A stretch of 64,000 nucleotides of DNA from Actinomycetes bacterium (GTDB lineage Bacteria; Actinomycetota; Actinomycetes; Actinomycetales; Demequinaceae). Both the position numbers and the translations under genes were made by a program. This document shows positions 1 through 8,183 of the stretch, piece by piece. The notes beneath the pieces were generated by a model. It worked only from the letters and a program-made list of their open reading frames with translations. It was not told where the DNA came from and searched no databases. The DNA lies in NCBI GenBank assembly GCA_023411615.1, contig JAEYOR010000022.1:3254-67253 (forward strand), in the 5' to 3' direction. Position 1 is the first letter of the stretch. Every line of letters begins with the position of its first letter.

Positions 1-902
1 CCGTACTCGTCGATGACGATCGCCATATGGAAGGCGTCGGACTGCATGCGGCGCAAGAGGTCATCGGCGGGCACCGATTCCGGCAAGAAGACGGGCTCAC
101 GCATCACCTCGTCAACTGTCGCTTCCGTCCCGCCCGAGTTCGCCCACGTCACCCTCACGACGTCTTTCAGATACGCAATACCGAGCACATCGTCGGTGCT
201 GTCACCAATGACGGGCACGCGCGAGAAGCCGGATCGCATGAACAGCACCATCGCCTTGCTCAATGGGGTGCCCGACGCGATCGTCACCATGTCGGTACGT
301 GGCACCATGACCTCGCGGGTGAGGGTGTCGCCGAGGTTGACGACTCCGCGTAGCAATTCAGCGTCTTCGTCCTCAAGAGCGTCTTGGGCCCGCTCGACGA
401 GGTCTTCCGCTTCAGAGAGTTCCGGCTTGTTGAGGACGGGGACGATGAACCGAACGGGAGTCGACACCGCGATGAGCGTGGCAGCCACCGGCGCGAGCAC
501 GCGCACTGTCGATTCCGGGTGCGTACGTGCCAACTGACGCGGCAGGGCCCGCACAATAAGAAGCGAGTACGCCATCGCCAGTGCCATCGTGACAAGTGCC
601 ACCGCCCACACGGGCCACGACAACTCGTGCCCCCACGTCCACGCGAGAATGCTCCAGCTCACGAGGGCGACGGCCTCGAGCGAGGCGTAGACAACCGACG
701 CCGCATTATCGGTCTCGTCGGTGTCGCGTGCGAGCCGTGCGGCACGCGTCGGCTTTCCATCAGGGCGGACGGCTTCGGCCATCGCGCGCTCGCGCACGTG
801 AGGCAATTGCTCAAATGCGGCAACAATCGCGTGCATGATGGCCGCGCCACTGAGGCTCGCAAGCCCGATCGACACGAGCAGCGCAATAGCGTTGGCGTTC
901 AC
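1..902 (-). CDS. CNNM/CorC (HlyC-type) membrane protein with CBS domains, 3' end cut by the window
   Basis: The visible part encodes about 300 residues. Several hydrophobic segments come first (roughly residues 3-20, 70-105 and 130-150), as in the DUF21/CNNM transmembrane domain. A CBS-pair region follows (MVPRTDMV; RVPVIGD) and ends at FHMAIVIDEY, the hallmark of the second CBS domain of the CorC/HlyC family. Members are linked to magnesium or cobalt efflux and homeostasis; the substrate here is inferred from family only. The start is taken as GTG at 902, 10 bp after the ybeY stop, because an earlier GTG at 910 runs straight into a stop. It is the last visible gene of the hrcA operon. The C-terminus, including any CorC_HlyC domain, lies outside the window. 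Confidence 0.85.
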   Translation of the reverse strand, partial: MNANAIALLVSIGLASLSGAAIMHAIVAAFEQLPHVRERAMAEAVRPDGKPTRAARLARDTDETDNAASVVYASLEAVALVSWSILAWTWGHELSWPVWAVALVTMALAMAYSLLIVRALPRQLARTHPESTVRVLAPVAATLIAVSTPVRFIVPVLNKPELSEAEDLVERAQDALEDEDAELLRGVVNLGDTLTREVMVPRTDMVTIASGTPLSKAMVLFMRSGFSRVPVIGDSTDDVLGIAYLKDVVRVTWANSGGTEATVDEVMREPVFLPESVPADDLLRRMQSDAFHMAIVIDEY

Positions 903-912
903 TCAGTCACCA

Positions 913-1368
913 CTACGACGCGCGGGTAGCGAGAAAGGTGAGGAGGAGTTGGCGTTGCAGCGCGAACATCTCCTTCTCCTCTTCCGGCTCCGCGTGATCG
1001 AATCCGAGCAAATGCAAAATGCCATGAGTGGTGAGGAGGAGCATCTCCTCTTCGGCTGAATGCCCCGCAACCTTCGCTTGCCGCTCAGCGACAGTGGGAC
1101 ACACCACGATGTCCCCAAGTAGACCAGCGGGGGTGGGCCGCTCCGGAGTGCCGGGTCGCAGTTCGTCCATCGGAAAGCTCAACACGTCGGTGGGACCTGG
1201 CTCATCCATCCACTTGACGTGAAGCTCCTCCATCGCCGCCTCGTCAACAAAGAGAATGGCGAGTTCGGCGTCGGGCGCCACGTGCATCTTGTCGAGGACG
1301 AAGGCGCCGAGCTGAGCGAACTCTGCCTCGTCGATGACCGCGTCGGTCTCGTTATTGACCTCAATCAT
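913..1368 (-). CDS. ybeY: Endoribonuclease YbeY (rRNA maturation factor)
   Basis: A 151-residue cytoplasmic zinc-dependent endoribonuclease involved in 16S rRNA 3'-end maturation and 70S ribosome quality control. The diagnostic zinc motif HGILHLLGFDH lies near the C-terminus, with the three conserved histidines, and length is normal for the family. Its ATG overlaps the phoH stop by 4 bp (ATGA), so translation is probably coupled. The phoH-ybeY-CNNM order is widespread in actinobacteria and many other bacteria, which supports the assignment. Confidence 0.95.
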   Translation of the reverse strand: MIEVNNETDAVIDEAEFAQLGAFVLDKMHVAPDAELAILFVDEAAMEELHVKWMDEPGPTDVLSFPMDELRPGTPERPTPAGLLGDIVVCPTVAERQAKVAGHSAEEEMLLLTTHGILHLLGFDHAEPEEEKEMFALQRQLLLTFLATRAS

Positions 1369-2426
1369 GTGTGGTCCTCTCGGCCGGACGGCTTGGTGAA
1401 TCGGCGCTGTTGCCCGTCATGGCGAGGGCGGGCCCGCGCGGATTCATCCTTGGCGTAGGCGACGATGATGTCGCTCACGAGGCGGTGACGCACCACGTCA
1501 TGTGCTCCCAACTCACAGAACCCGATGTCGTCAACGCCATGGAGGATGTCCCGGGCCGCCCGGAGGCCGGAATCGGTGCCGCCGGGAAGGTCCACCTGGG
1601 TGATGTCGCCGGTCACTACCATCGTGGAGCCAAAGCCCAGACGGGTGAGGAACATCTTCATCTGCTCACGCGTGGTGTTCTGCGCCTCGTCCAAGATGAT
1701 GAACGCGTCGTTGAGGGTGCGGCCACGCATATAGGCAAGCGGCGCCACCTCGATGGTGCCTGCCTCAATCAACCGTGGGATCGACTCGGGATCGACCATG
1801 TCGTGAAGGGCGTCGTACAAGGGCCGCAGATACGGGTCGATCTTCTCGCTCAGCGTGCCCGGCAAGAAGCCGAGCCGCTCACCCGCCTCAACTGCGGGCC
1901 GGGTGAGGATGATGCGGCTCACCCGCTTGCTTTGAAGTGCGGCAACTGCCTGCGCCATCGCGAGATACGTCTTGCCCGTGCCGGCAGGGCCGATGCCAAA
2001 GGTGATGGTGTGGCGCTCAATCGCCGCCACATACTCAGCCTGGCCCTCCGTCTTGGGACGAATCGTGCGGCCTCGCGAACTGAGGATCGAGCGGGCAAGG
2101 ACCGCAGCAGGTCGGTTGTCTGACGTCGATTCGTCCGACGCTGCACCCACCGCCTCGCGTGCGTCACGGAGCATTCGGGTTGCCTCGCGAGCGACCTCGG
2201 GAGTGAGGCTCACACCCGCAGCGAGCATTGAGCGAAGCTCCTCGATCGCTGCCGCACACGCCGAGACCTCCGCATCGTCACCTGTGAGCGAGATGTGGTT
2301 GCCGCGCACGAGCACGTCCACGCGGGGAAACGCTCGCTCCACTTCCTTGATGACGGAATCGGCCGTGCCTAAGAGGTCCGGCATCTCGGTCGCGTCCTCC
2401 ACAATGACCACTCGGGACGCACTCAC
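1365..2426 (-). CDS. phoH: PhoH-like P-loop ATPase
   Basis: A cytoplasmic PhoH-family ATPase, often linked to RNA metabolism beside YbeY; the exact biochemical role is not settled for the family. An N-terminal KH-like segment precedes the ATPase domain, which carries Walker A GPAGTGKT and a Walker B region at FIILDEAQN, followed by VVTGDITQVDLP. The GTG start at 2426 is preferred because it overlaps the upstream HIT gene stop as GTGA and has GGGAG about 6 bases upstream. An in-frame ATG at 2438 would add four residues. It is the fifth gene of the hrcA operon and overlaps ybeY by 4 bp. Confidence 0.93.
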   Translation of the reverse strand: MSASRVVIVEDATEMPDLLGTADSVIKEVERAFPRVDVLVRGNHISLTGDDAEVSACAAAIEELRSMLAAGVSLTPEVAREATRMLRDAREAVGAASDESTSDNRPAAVLARSILSSRGRTIRPKTEGQAEYVAAIERHTITFGIGPAGTGKTYLAMAQAVAALQSKRVSRIILTRPAVEAGERLGFLPGTLSEKIDPYLRPLYDALHDMVDPESIPRLIEAGTIEVAPLAYMRGRTLNDAFIILDEAQNTTREQMKMFLTRLGFGSTMVVTGDITQVDLPGGTDSGLRAARDILHGVDDIGFCELGAHDVVRHRLVSDIIVAYAKDESARARPRHDGQQRRFTKPSGREDHT

Positions 2427-2761
2427 ACGTTCTCCCATTCCAGCGACTTGCCACCGAGCACGTGTCCGTGCACATGAAACACGCTCTGGCCCGCGTTCTC
2501 GCCCGTGTTGAAGACCAAGCGATAGGTGCCATCAGACTCCGCATCGGCCACCTGTTGTGCGAGTGCCACCATCTCTGCGAGAACTGCGGGGATCTGCGCG
2601 GCCGCCTCGGTCACGTTCGCAACGTGGATGCGCGGCACCACGAGCACATGAAGCGGGGCCTTGGGTGCAATGTCCCGAAAGGCGATGACGTTCGCGGACT
2701 CGGCGACAAGCGTCGCAGGGATATCACCGGCAACGATCGTGCAAAATAGGCAATCGCTCAT
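2423..2761 (-). CDS. HIT-family nucleotide-binding hydrolase (HinT-like)
   Basis: A 112-residue histidine-triad protein. The catalytic triad motif HVHGHVLGG lies near the C-terminus, and the N-terminal CLFCTIVAGDIP is typical of HinT/PKCI-type members, which hydrolyse nucleoside phosphoramidates. The start is ATG at 2761 because it overlaps the rsmE stop as ATGA; a start at 2791 would add an unconserved extension. It sits between rsmE and phoH, a usual place for this gene in actinobacteria. The natural substrate is unknown. Confidence 0.92.
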   Translation of the reverse strand: MSDCLFCTIVAGDIPATLVAESANVIAFRDIAPKAPLHVLVVPRIHVANVTEAAAQIPAVLAEMVALAQQVADAESDGTYRLVFNTGENAGQSVFHVHGHVLGGKSLEWENV

Positions 2762-3531
2762 GTGCCTAGCGTAGGACGCGCCTTCGCCCACGTGCCGCGC
2801 GCCACCGCGAGCGCCGCGATTGCCGCCGGTCCAGCGCTCGACGCGCGCAACACGTGAGGGCCGAGCAGCACCGCGTCAGCGCCTGCGGCAACAAACCGCT
2901 CCACCTCGGCGTCGGAGATGCCCCCTTCAGGGCCCACGATCAACCACACGGGCTGATGTGGGTCCTCCCACGTCAGCGACGCGAGTGGGGTTGCCGCAAC
3001 CTCGTGGAGCACGAGCACACGCTCCCCGCGCGAGACCGCGTCACGGATTGCGCCGTCGAGTTCTTTGCTCACGCACAGATCGTCAACTTGAGGAATGCGC
3101 GCGCGGCGGCTCTGCTTGGTCGCTGCGGTCGCGAGCGACAGCCACTGCGCCCGCCCCTTCGCCGCTTTGGGCCCTTTCCATTGCACGATGGACCTATCCG
3201 CGGCCCACGGAATGATGCGCGTGACGCCAAGCTCGGTGGCGGACTCAACGGCCTGCTCATCGCGTCCCCCTTTTGCGAGGGCTTGGACAAGGGTGATGAG
3301 TGGGTCATCGTCGCGCGTGGACTCATCGACTCGGATATCGAGTTCGCCGTCTCGCACGGCGACGATCGGCCCGCTCACACGCCGTCCGGAGCCGTCCACA
3401 AGATCGAGACGCTCCCCTTCACGACGCCGCTGGACCGTTGCCGCATGGCGAGCCTCAGCGCCACTCAGGGTGACAATGTCGCCCACAATGGCGTCGGCCG
3501 CAGCGGGGCAGATGAAGACGGGAGCGCTCAT
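2758..3531 (-). CDS. rsmE: 16S rRNA (uracil1498-N3)-methyltransferase RsmE
   Basis: A 257-residue SPOUT-class methyltransferase that modifies U1498 of 16S rRNA with S-adenosylmethionine. It shows an N-terminal PUA-like part (LSGAEARHAATVQR), then the knot region with LIVGPEGGISDAEV and the C-terminal LGPHVLRASSAGPAAIAAL, both characteristic of RsmE. The ATG at 3531 lies 12 bp after the dnaJ stop. It overlaps the HIT gene by 4 bp. Confidence 0.95.
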   Translation of the reverse strand: MSAPVFICPAAADAIVGDIVTLSGAEARHAATVQRRREGERLDLVDGSGRRVSGPIVAVRDGELDIRVDESTRDDDPLITLVQALAKGGRDEQAVESATELGVTRIIPWAADRSIVQWKGPKAAKGRAQWLSLATAATKQSRRARIPQVDDLCVSKELDGAIRDAVSRGERVLVLHEVAATPLASLTWEDPHQPVWLIVGPEGGISDAEVERFVAAGADAVLLGPHVLRASSAGPAAIAALAVARGTWAKARPTLGT

Positions 3532-3543
3532 AACGCCCGTTGC

Positions 3544-4668
3544 CTATCCGCGACCCATGAAAGCATCACGCAAGCGGGCAAAGACGCCGCCACCCAGGGG
3601 CGCGAGCCGCGCTTCTGGGCGCTCTTCGCCGCGCAACTCGGCAAGCTGACGCAAGAGTTCAGCCTGTTCGTCAGTGAGGTCCGTGGGGGTCTGGATGTCG
3701 AGATGGACGTAGAGATTGCCGCGGCCTTGGCGTTGGAGTCGTCCCACACCGAGGCCCTTGAGGGTGATCGTCGATCCGGCATGCGTGCCCGGCCGCACAT
3801 CGACGTCTTGAAGCCCGTCAAAGGTCTCGACTTGAGCGACGGTCCCGAGCGCCGCGGCGGTCATCGGCAGTTCGATCGTGCAGTGGAGATCGTCCCCGCG
3901 GCGCTCAAAGCTCTTGTGCGGCTTCTCGCGGATCTCGATATACAGGTCACCGCGCGGGCCGCCGCCTGGGCCGGCATCGCCCGCGCCAGCCATCCGGATG
4001 CGCGTACCAGACTCCACCCCCGCAGGAATATCGACGTCGATTGCGCGGCGCTCACGGGTGCGACCTTGTCCGGAACACTCGGTGCAGGGCGTCTCGATGA
4101 TCGACCCGTATCCACCGCACCGAGGACACGGTGAGGTTGTCATGATCTGGCCAAGCAGCGACCGTGCCACACGCTGAACAACTCCGGCGCCGTTGCACTG
4201 GCTGCACGTGGTGGGCTGAGTGCCCGGCGCGCAGCATGAGCCAGAACATGCCGTGCACACCTCCGCAATGTCGACAGGAACTTCCTTGTGGACTCCAAAG
4301 ACCGCGTCTTCGAGCGTCACGTCGACTTCAACCAACGTGTCGCCGCCTCTTTGAGTACGCGACGTGGGGCCACGGCGCGGTGAGGAGCCCGTCGCGGCGC
4401 CAAAGAATGTCTCAAAGATGTCGTCGAAGCCAAAGCCGCCGCCCATGCCGCCACCGGAGGATCGCGGGTCGACGCCGCGGTCATAGGAGGCCCGCTTGTC
4501 GGCATTACCCAGGACTTCATAGGCCGCCGCCACATCCTTGAAGCGATCCTCCGCCTCGGGCCCTGCCACATCGGGATGCAGCTCCCGCGCAAGCTTGCGA
4601 TAAGCCTTCTTGATCTCGGCCTCGCTCGCATCGCGGCTCACACCCAACACGGCGTAGTAATCCTTCAC
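3544..4668 (-). CDS. dnaJ: Chaperone DnaJ (Hsp40)
   Basis: A 374-residue co-chaperone that stimulates DnaK ATPase and delivers unfolded substrates. Domains in order: J-domain with HPD at residues 31-33; a Gly-rich linker of about 80-105; a zinc domain with CTACSGSC, CSQCNGAG, CPRCGGYG and CTECSGQG; then the C-terminal substrate-binding part. The first zinc repeat ends SC rather than SG, a common variant. The start codon is GTG at 4668, overlapping the hrcA stop as GTGA. As the hrcA-linked copy it is probably CIRCE-controlled; a second dnaJ beside dnaK elsewhere is usual in actinobacteria. Confidence 0.96.
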   Translation of the reverse strand: MKDYYAVLGVSRDASEAEIKKAYRKLARELHPDVAGPEAEDRFKDVAAAYEVLGNADKRASYDRGVDPRSSGGGMGGGFGFDDIFETFFGAATGSSPRRGPTSRTQRGGDTLVEVDVTLEDAVFGVHKEVPVDIAEVCTACSGSCCAPGTQPTTCSQCNGAGVVQRVARSLLGQIMTTSPCPRCGGYGSIIETPCTECSGQGRTRERRAIDVDIPAGVESGTRIRMAGAGDAGPGGGPRGDLYIEIREKPHKSFERRGDDLHCTIELPMTAAALGTVAQVETFDGLQDVDVRPGTHAGSTITLKGLGVGRLQRQGRGNLYVHLDIQTPTDLTDEQAELLRQLAELRGEERPEARLAPLGGGVFARLRDAFMGRG

Positions 4669-5672
4669 GTTTCCACCACTTTCGACAGGTAGCGCGCCAC
4701 GGCGCGAACCGCAGCCATCGTTCCTGGATAGTCCATTCGCGTGGGGCCAAGGGCCCCGAGCAGAGCCGGCTGAGCAACTGAGCCATAACCTGCAGCGACA
4801 ATCGACGTGCCAGCGAGCGCCTCATGGCCGGTCTCGGAGCCGATGCGTACCGCGACTGGTCCTTCCGCAGCCATCTCATGCAACAGCCGCAAGAGCACCA
4901 CTTGTTCCTCAAGCGCATCGAGCACGGACGCGACAGCGTCGGCGTTGAGGTCGGTGCTGGCGCGCGTGAGATTGCCCGTACCGGCGAACACCACCCGCTC
5001 GACAGTGCCGCCGCGCGCGGCCCCGACAACCGCGTCGGCGAGATCCTTCACCCAATCGCTCTGGGAATGGCGCTGCGACCACTCGCCCAGTTCACGCTCG
5101 AGAGGCGCAGGGGTGTGCCCTGTTGCCACGTCATTGATCTCCCGCGCGATGTGCTCGAACTCGTCATCGCTGAGCGATTCGGGCACGGCGACTGTCGCCT
5201 GCTCCACCCGAGCGTCGGCACTGACGACCACGGCAAGCGCCCGCCCTCGTGTCATCCTGACGAGTTCGACGCGCCGCACCGCACTCTCGCGCAAGGAGGG
5301 GTACTGCACGACGGCGACTTGGCGGGTGAGCTGGCTGAGGAGGCGGACCGACCGCTCGACCACGTCGTTCAGATCGACAGCATCGGACAAGAACGTCGAT
5401 ATCGCGCGTTTGTGACTGTCGTGCAAGGCGGCGGAGGCGAGCATATCGACGAAGTACCGGTAACCCTTGTCGGTTGGAATACGCCCCGCCGAGGTGTGCG
5501 GCTGCGCGATGAGACCTTCCTCCTCAAGCGCCGCCATGTCATTGCGGATGGTCGCCGGCGAAACGCCGAGGTTGTAGTTCTGCGAGAGCGCCTTCGATCC
5601 GATCGGCTCATGCGTCGAGACGTAGCCCTCGACGATTGCTCGCAGAATCGCCTCCTTCCGGTCCTCGCTCAC
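4665..5672 (-). CDS. hrcA: Heat-inducible transcription repressor HrcA
   Basis: A 335-residue repressor of class I heat-shock genes that binds the CIRCE operator and needs GroEL for activity. The N-terminal winged helix contains LSQNYNLGVSPATIRNDMA, followed by LEEEGLIAQPHTSAGRIPT, the family signature; a GAF-like effector domain follows. The start is GTG at 5672, preceded by GGGAGG. A perfect CIRCE dyad lies 14 bp upstream, so the gene should repress its own operon, which continues through dnaJ, rsmE, HIT, phoH and ybeY. Confidence 0.97.
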   Translation of the reverse strand: MSEDRKEAILRAIVEGYVSTHEPIGSKALSQNYNLGVSPATIRNDMAALEEEGLIAQPHTSAGRIPTDKGYRYFVDMLASAALHDSHKRAISTFLSDAVDLNDVVERSVRLLSQLTRQVAVVQYPSLRESAVRRVELVRMTRGRALAVVVSADARVEQATVAVPESLSDDEFEHIAREINDVATGHTPAPLERELGEWSQRHSQSDWVKDLADAVVGAARGGTVERVVFAGTGNLTRASTDLNADAVASVLDALEEQVVLLRLLHEMAAEGPVAVRIGSETGHEALAGTSIVAAGYGSVAQPALLGALGPTRMDYPGTMAAVRAVARYLSKVVET

Positions 5673-5685
5673 TCCTCACCTCCCT

Positions 5686-5712
5686 TTGGCACTCGACAGT
5701 TCCGAGTGCCAA
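5686..5712 (-). promoter_or_regulatory. CIRCE operator of hrcA
   Basis: TTGGCACTC, nine bases, then GAGTGCCAA: a perfect 9-bp inverted repeat matching the CIRCE consensus (TTAGCACTC-N9-GAGTGCTAA) at 8 of 9 bases per arm, with compensating changes. A TAGAAT candidate -10 hexamer for hrcA abuts it at 5712-5717, so HrcA binding would cover the start of transcription. Confidence 0.95.
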
Positions 5713-5771
5713 TTCTATCGAGACGTGTGCCGCGTGCTCGCGCCGCACACTAGCCTGACCGTGGAGGAGCA

Positions 5772-6128
5772 ATGACGTACACCTTTCATGAGCGGGAACA
5801 CACGGCGCGCGCGGGCGCAGTGCACCTGTTCGCGCTCACCGGACCCGTCATTCCTGCGGCGATGTTCTTTGCGTCGCGACGAACCGATCGCTTCACGGCA
5901 GGTGAGGCGGCAAAAGCCACAAATTTCGCGACAGCCGCGCTCATCGCGTTCGTCCTCGCCACACTCATTCGCATCTTCGTGCCATTGGTGGGCTTTGTCG
6001 GTACATTGTCGCAGTGGGTGGTTCCCGTAGTTGCTGTCTACTGCTGTCTGGCAGGCTTTCGGCTAGCGCGACGGGGGGAGCCCGCACAGTACCCAATCCA
6101 ATTCAAAGTGGTGAAAACAGATGACTGA
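5772..6128 (+). CDS. DUF4870-family small membrane protein (1 of 3)
   Basis: A 118-residue protein with about three hydrophobic segments (residues 17-37, 55-80 and 82-100), ending in FRLARRGEPAQYPIQFKVVK. That pattern, including the loop with the AGEAAKATNFATAA motif, matches the DUF4870 family. The function is unknown. GGAGGAGC directly precedes the ATG. It overlaps the next DUF4870 gene by 8 bp, so the two are co-translated. It is divergent from hrcA; the intervening 99 bp carries CIRCE and probably both promoters. Confidence 0.8.
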   Translation: MTYTFHEREHTARAGAVHLFALTGPVIPAAMFFASRRTDRFTAGEAAKATNFATAALIAFVLATLIRIFVPLVGFVGTLSQWVVPVVAVYCCLAGFRLARRGEPAQYPIQFKVVKTDD

Positions 6129-6441
6129 GACCCCCTCGCCCGCAGCGGCGATTCCGAGCACGCCTGACGACCGCACCCAGGCGATGCTCGCGCACTTGAG
6201 CATGATCCTCCTGGGCATCATTGGCCCGCTCATCTTCTGGGTGATCGGCAAGGACAAGAGCGCCTTCCAGAAGGACCAGTCCACCGAGGCGCTGAACTTT
6301 GCGATCCTCGGCACGATCGCATCGGTCGTCACCTGCGGTATCGCATTCATCGCCGTGATCATCTTTGCGATCATTGGTGGTCTTGCCGCAAACCGCGGTG
6401 AGGTGTACCGCTACCCCGTCAACTGGCGGATCGTGAAGTAA
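6121..6441 (+). CDS. DUF4870-family small membrane protein (2 of 3)
   Basis: A 106-residue paralogue of its neighbours: a Pro/Ala-rich N-terminus, TQAMLAHLSMILLGIIGPLIF (first membrane helix), the QSTEALNFAI signature, a second long hydrophobic segment and the closing GEVYRYPVNWRIVK. The function is unknown. It overlaps the preceding gene by 8 bp and is followed by two hairpins, the second a strong intrinsic terminator. Confidence 0.85.
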   Translation: MTETPSPAAAIPSTPDDRTQAMLAHLSMILLGIIGPLIFWVIGKDKSAFQKDQSTEALNFAILGTIASVVTCGIAFIAVIIFAIIGGLAANRGEVYRYPVNWRIVK

Positions 6442-6515
6442 CTCAGGGTCAATCCCTGAGGATCCTCGGGGCCCCAAATCGGTCAGATGGCCGATGCGGG
6501 GCCCCGAGTCCTTTT
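6442..6515 (+). terminator. Tandem hairpins, the second a rho-independent terminator
   Basis: Immediately after the stop codon, CTCAGGG (6442-6448) pairs with CCCTGAG (6454-6460) around a 5-base loop. Then CTCGGGGCCCC (6465-6475) pairs with GGGGCCCCGAG (6498-6508), followed by TCCTTTT (6509-6515). The second hairpin plus T-tract is a good intrinsic terminator; the first may assist it or protect the transcript end. Confidence 0.85.
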
Positions 6516-6529
6516 GCGACAGTGGTGTC

Positions 6530-6964
6530 ATGACCGAGAACAACCCCTCCCCTGCGCCCGAGACACCACCCGTGTCGCCGGGCTTCGTGCCGCAGCCGAT
6601 GCTTGAATCCGAGGCGCGCACCTGGGCGATGCTCGCCCACATCCTCGCCGTTGTCGCTGCGCTTTTCTCCGCCGGCACCGTCGCCTTCATCGCCCCGCTC
6701 GCGGTATGGCTGATCTATAAGGACCGCTCCGCTCTGATCGCCCACCATGGCAAGGAGAACCTCAATCTCCAGATCACGGTGCTGATCGGAGGCGTCGCGG
6801 CGTTCTTGCTCGGCCTTCTCATGATGGTGATCGGCCTGTTCATCACCGTGCCGTTGTGGGGCTTGTACGCGCTCTACGCGTTCATCGTGATGATCGTCGC
6901 GGGCGTGAAAGCCAATCAGGGCGAGTACTACTCGATTCCCTTCAAGTTCAACTTCATCAAGTAG
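6530..6964 (+). CDS. DUF4870-family small membrane protein (3 of 3)
   Basis: A 144-residue DUF4870 protein: a Pro-rich N-terminus, RTWAMLAHILAVVAALFSAG, a central HHGKENLNLQITVLI motif, two further hydrophobic stretches and the end GEYYSIPFKFNFIK. The function is unknown. The ATG at 6530 is used rather than an upstream in-frame ATG at 6494, because the latter lies within the terminator stem. Since the terminator precedes it, this copy probably has its own promoter or depends on read-through. It converges on hemW with a 4-bp gap. Confidence 0.82.
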   Translation: MTENNPSPAPETPPVSPGFVPQPMLESEARTWAMLAHILAVVAALFSAGTVAFIAPLAVWLIYKDRSALIAHHGKENLNLQITVLIGGVAAFLLGLLMMVIGLFITVPLWGLYALYAFIVMIVAGVKANQGEYYSIPFKFNFIK

Positions 6965-6968
6965 CGGC

Positions 6969-8183
6969 TCACGCGAGCGCGCGGATTGCAGCATCAGCCA
7001 AGAGCCGTCCGCGCCGCGTCAGCACAAGCCGCCCACGCAGGGCCGACGCCCCGTCCAGCACGCCATCGGCGATGAGCTGGGCGTTGGCGTCGGCCTTGTC
7101 CACTCCCACCGCTTCTCGCTCGAGCCCTTCCGCCAACCGCAGGCCCAGCATGATGCGCTCAAAGGCAAGGGTGTGTGAGGAGAGGTCTTCGCCGTCGTCC
7201 TCCGGGCTCAGCCCGTCCGCCAAGCGGCGCGAGTACGCGAGGGGATGCTTGACGTTCCACCAGCGTCGTGCCGCGCGTGGCTTAGAGTCGCTATCGCTTG
7301 GCCCGCTGTCGCCATCGCGGGGACCCAGGTACGAGTGTGCGCCGGGGCCGATGCCCCACCAGTCCTGGCTGCGCCAGTACGCAATGTTGTGCCGGCAACG
7401 TTTCTCGGGTGATCGCGCCCAGTTCGACACTTCGTACCAGTGAAGCCCTGCCGCCGAAAAGGCGTCATCGGCGAGTTCGTACATCGCCGCTTGCACATCA
7501 GGGTCCGTCGGCTCAATGAGGCCGCGCCGCAACTGCGCTCCCATGCGCGTGCCCGGTTCGATGACGAGTGCATAAGCGCTCACGTGATCGGGCTCCAGTG
7601 CGAGCGCTGCGTCAACGCTCACGCGCCAGGCATCGAGGCTCTCCCCCGGCGTGCCATAGATGAGGTCAATGCTCGTCGCGAGTCCCGCCTCCCGCGCCCA
7701 TGTGACGGCCTTCGCCACATTGTCAGGGCTGTGCGTCCGTTCAAGGGTGGACAGGACGTGCGGCACAGCCGACTGCATCCCAAAGCTCACGCGCGTGAAA
7801 CCCGCCGCAGCGAGCTCCTCAAGCGACTCAGGCGTCACCGAGTCAGGGTTGGCCTCGGTGGTGACTTCAGCGTCGGCGGCAAGTCCCCAGGTGGCTCGCA
7901 CCTCCTCGAGGAGGCGCGTCAAAGCCGAGGCATCGAGCATCGTTGGGGTGCCTCCGCCAAAAAACACGGTCCGCGCTGGCCGCGGATCGGCTCCCATGAC
8001 GCGGCGCGCGAGCGCCATCTCCGCGATTGCGGCGCCCACATAACCGTCGGGCGTGGCGCCCTCGACCTCGCCAGGCGCGTAGGTGTTGAAGTCGCAATAC
8101 CCACAGCGGACTGCACAGAACGGCACGTGAATGTAGACGCCGAAGTCACGTTCGGGCGCCCACGGCGACTCGTGCGCACTCAT
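6969..8183 (-). CDS. hemW: Radical SAM heme chaperone HemW (formerly coproporphyrinogen III oxidase-like)
   Basis: A 404-residue radical SAM protein. The cluster motif is C23-x3-C27-x2-C30 (CAVRCGYC), preceded by YIHVPFC. FFGGGTPTML, TTEANPDSV and the HemW C-terminal winged helix follow. HemW binds heme and is thought to deliver it to respiratory enzymes; older annotations call it an oxygen-independent coproporphyrinogen oxidase. It overlaps lepA by 4 bp (ATGA), a conserved pairing in actinobacteria and firmicutes. Heme insertion into NarI is a conceivable client in this genome (inference). Confidence 0.93.
   Translation of the reverse strand: MSAHESPWAPERDFGVYIHVPFCAVRCGYCDFNTYAPGEVEGATPDGYVGAAIAEMALARRVMGADPRPARTVFFGGGTPTMLDASALTRLLEEVRATWGLAADAEVTTEANPDSVTPESLEELAAAGFTRVSFGMQSAVPHVLSTLERTHSPDNVAKAVTWAREAGLATSIDLIYGTPGESLDAWRVSVDAALALEPDHVSAYALVIEPGTRMGAQLRRGLIEPTDPDVQAAMYELADDAFSAAGLHWYEVSNWARSPEKRCRHNIAYWRSQDWWGIGPGAHSYLGPRDGDSGPSDSDSKPRAARRWWNVKHPLAYSRRLADGLSPEDDGEDLSSHTLAFERIMLGLRLAEGLEREAVGVDKADANAQLIADGVLDGASALRGRLVLTRRGRLLADAAIRALA

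Noticed and set aside
2854..4134. 426-residue open frame on the plus strand
   Set aside because: Antisense to rsmE and dnaJ, which have clear family motifs; the composition is typical of high-GC shadow frames.
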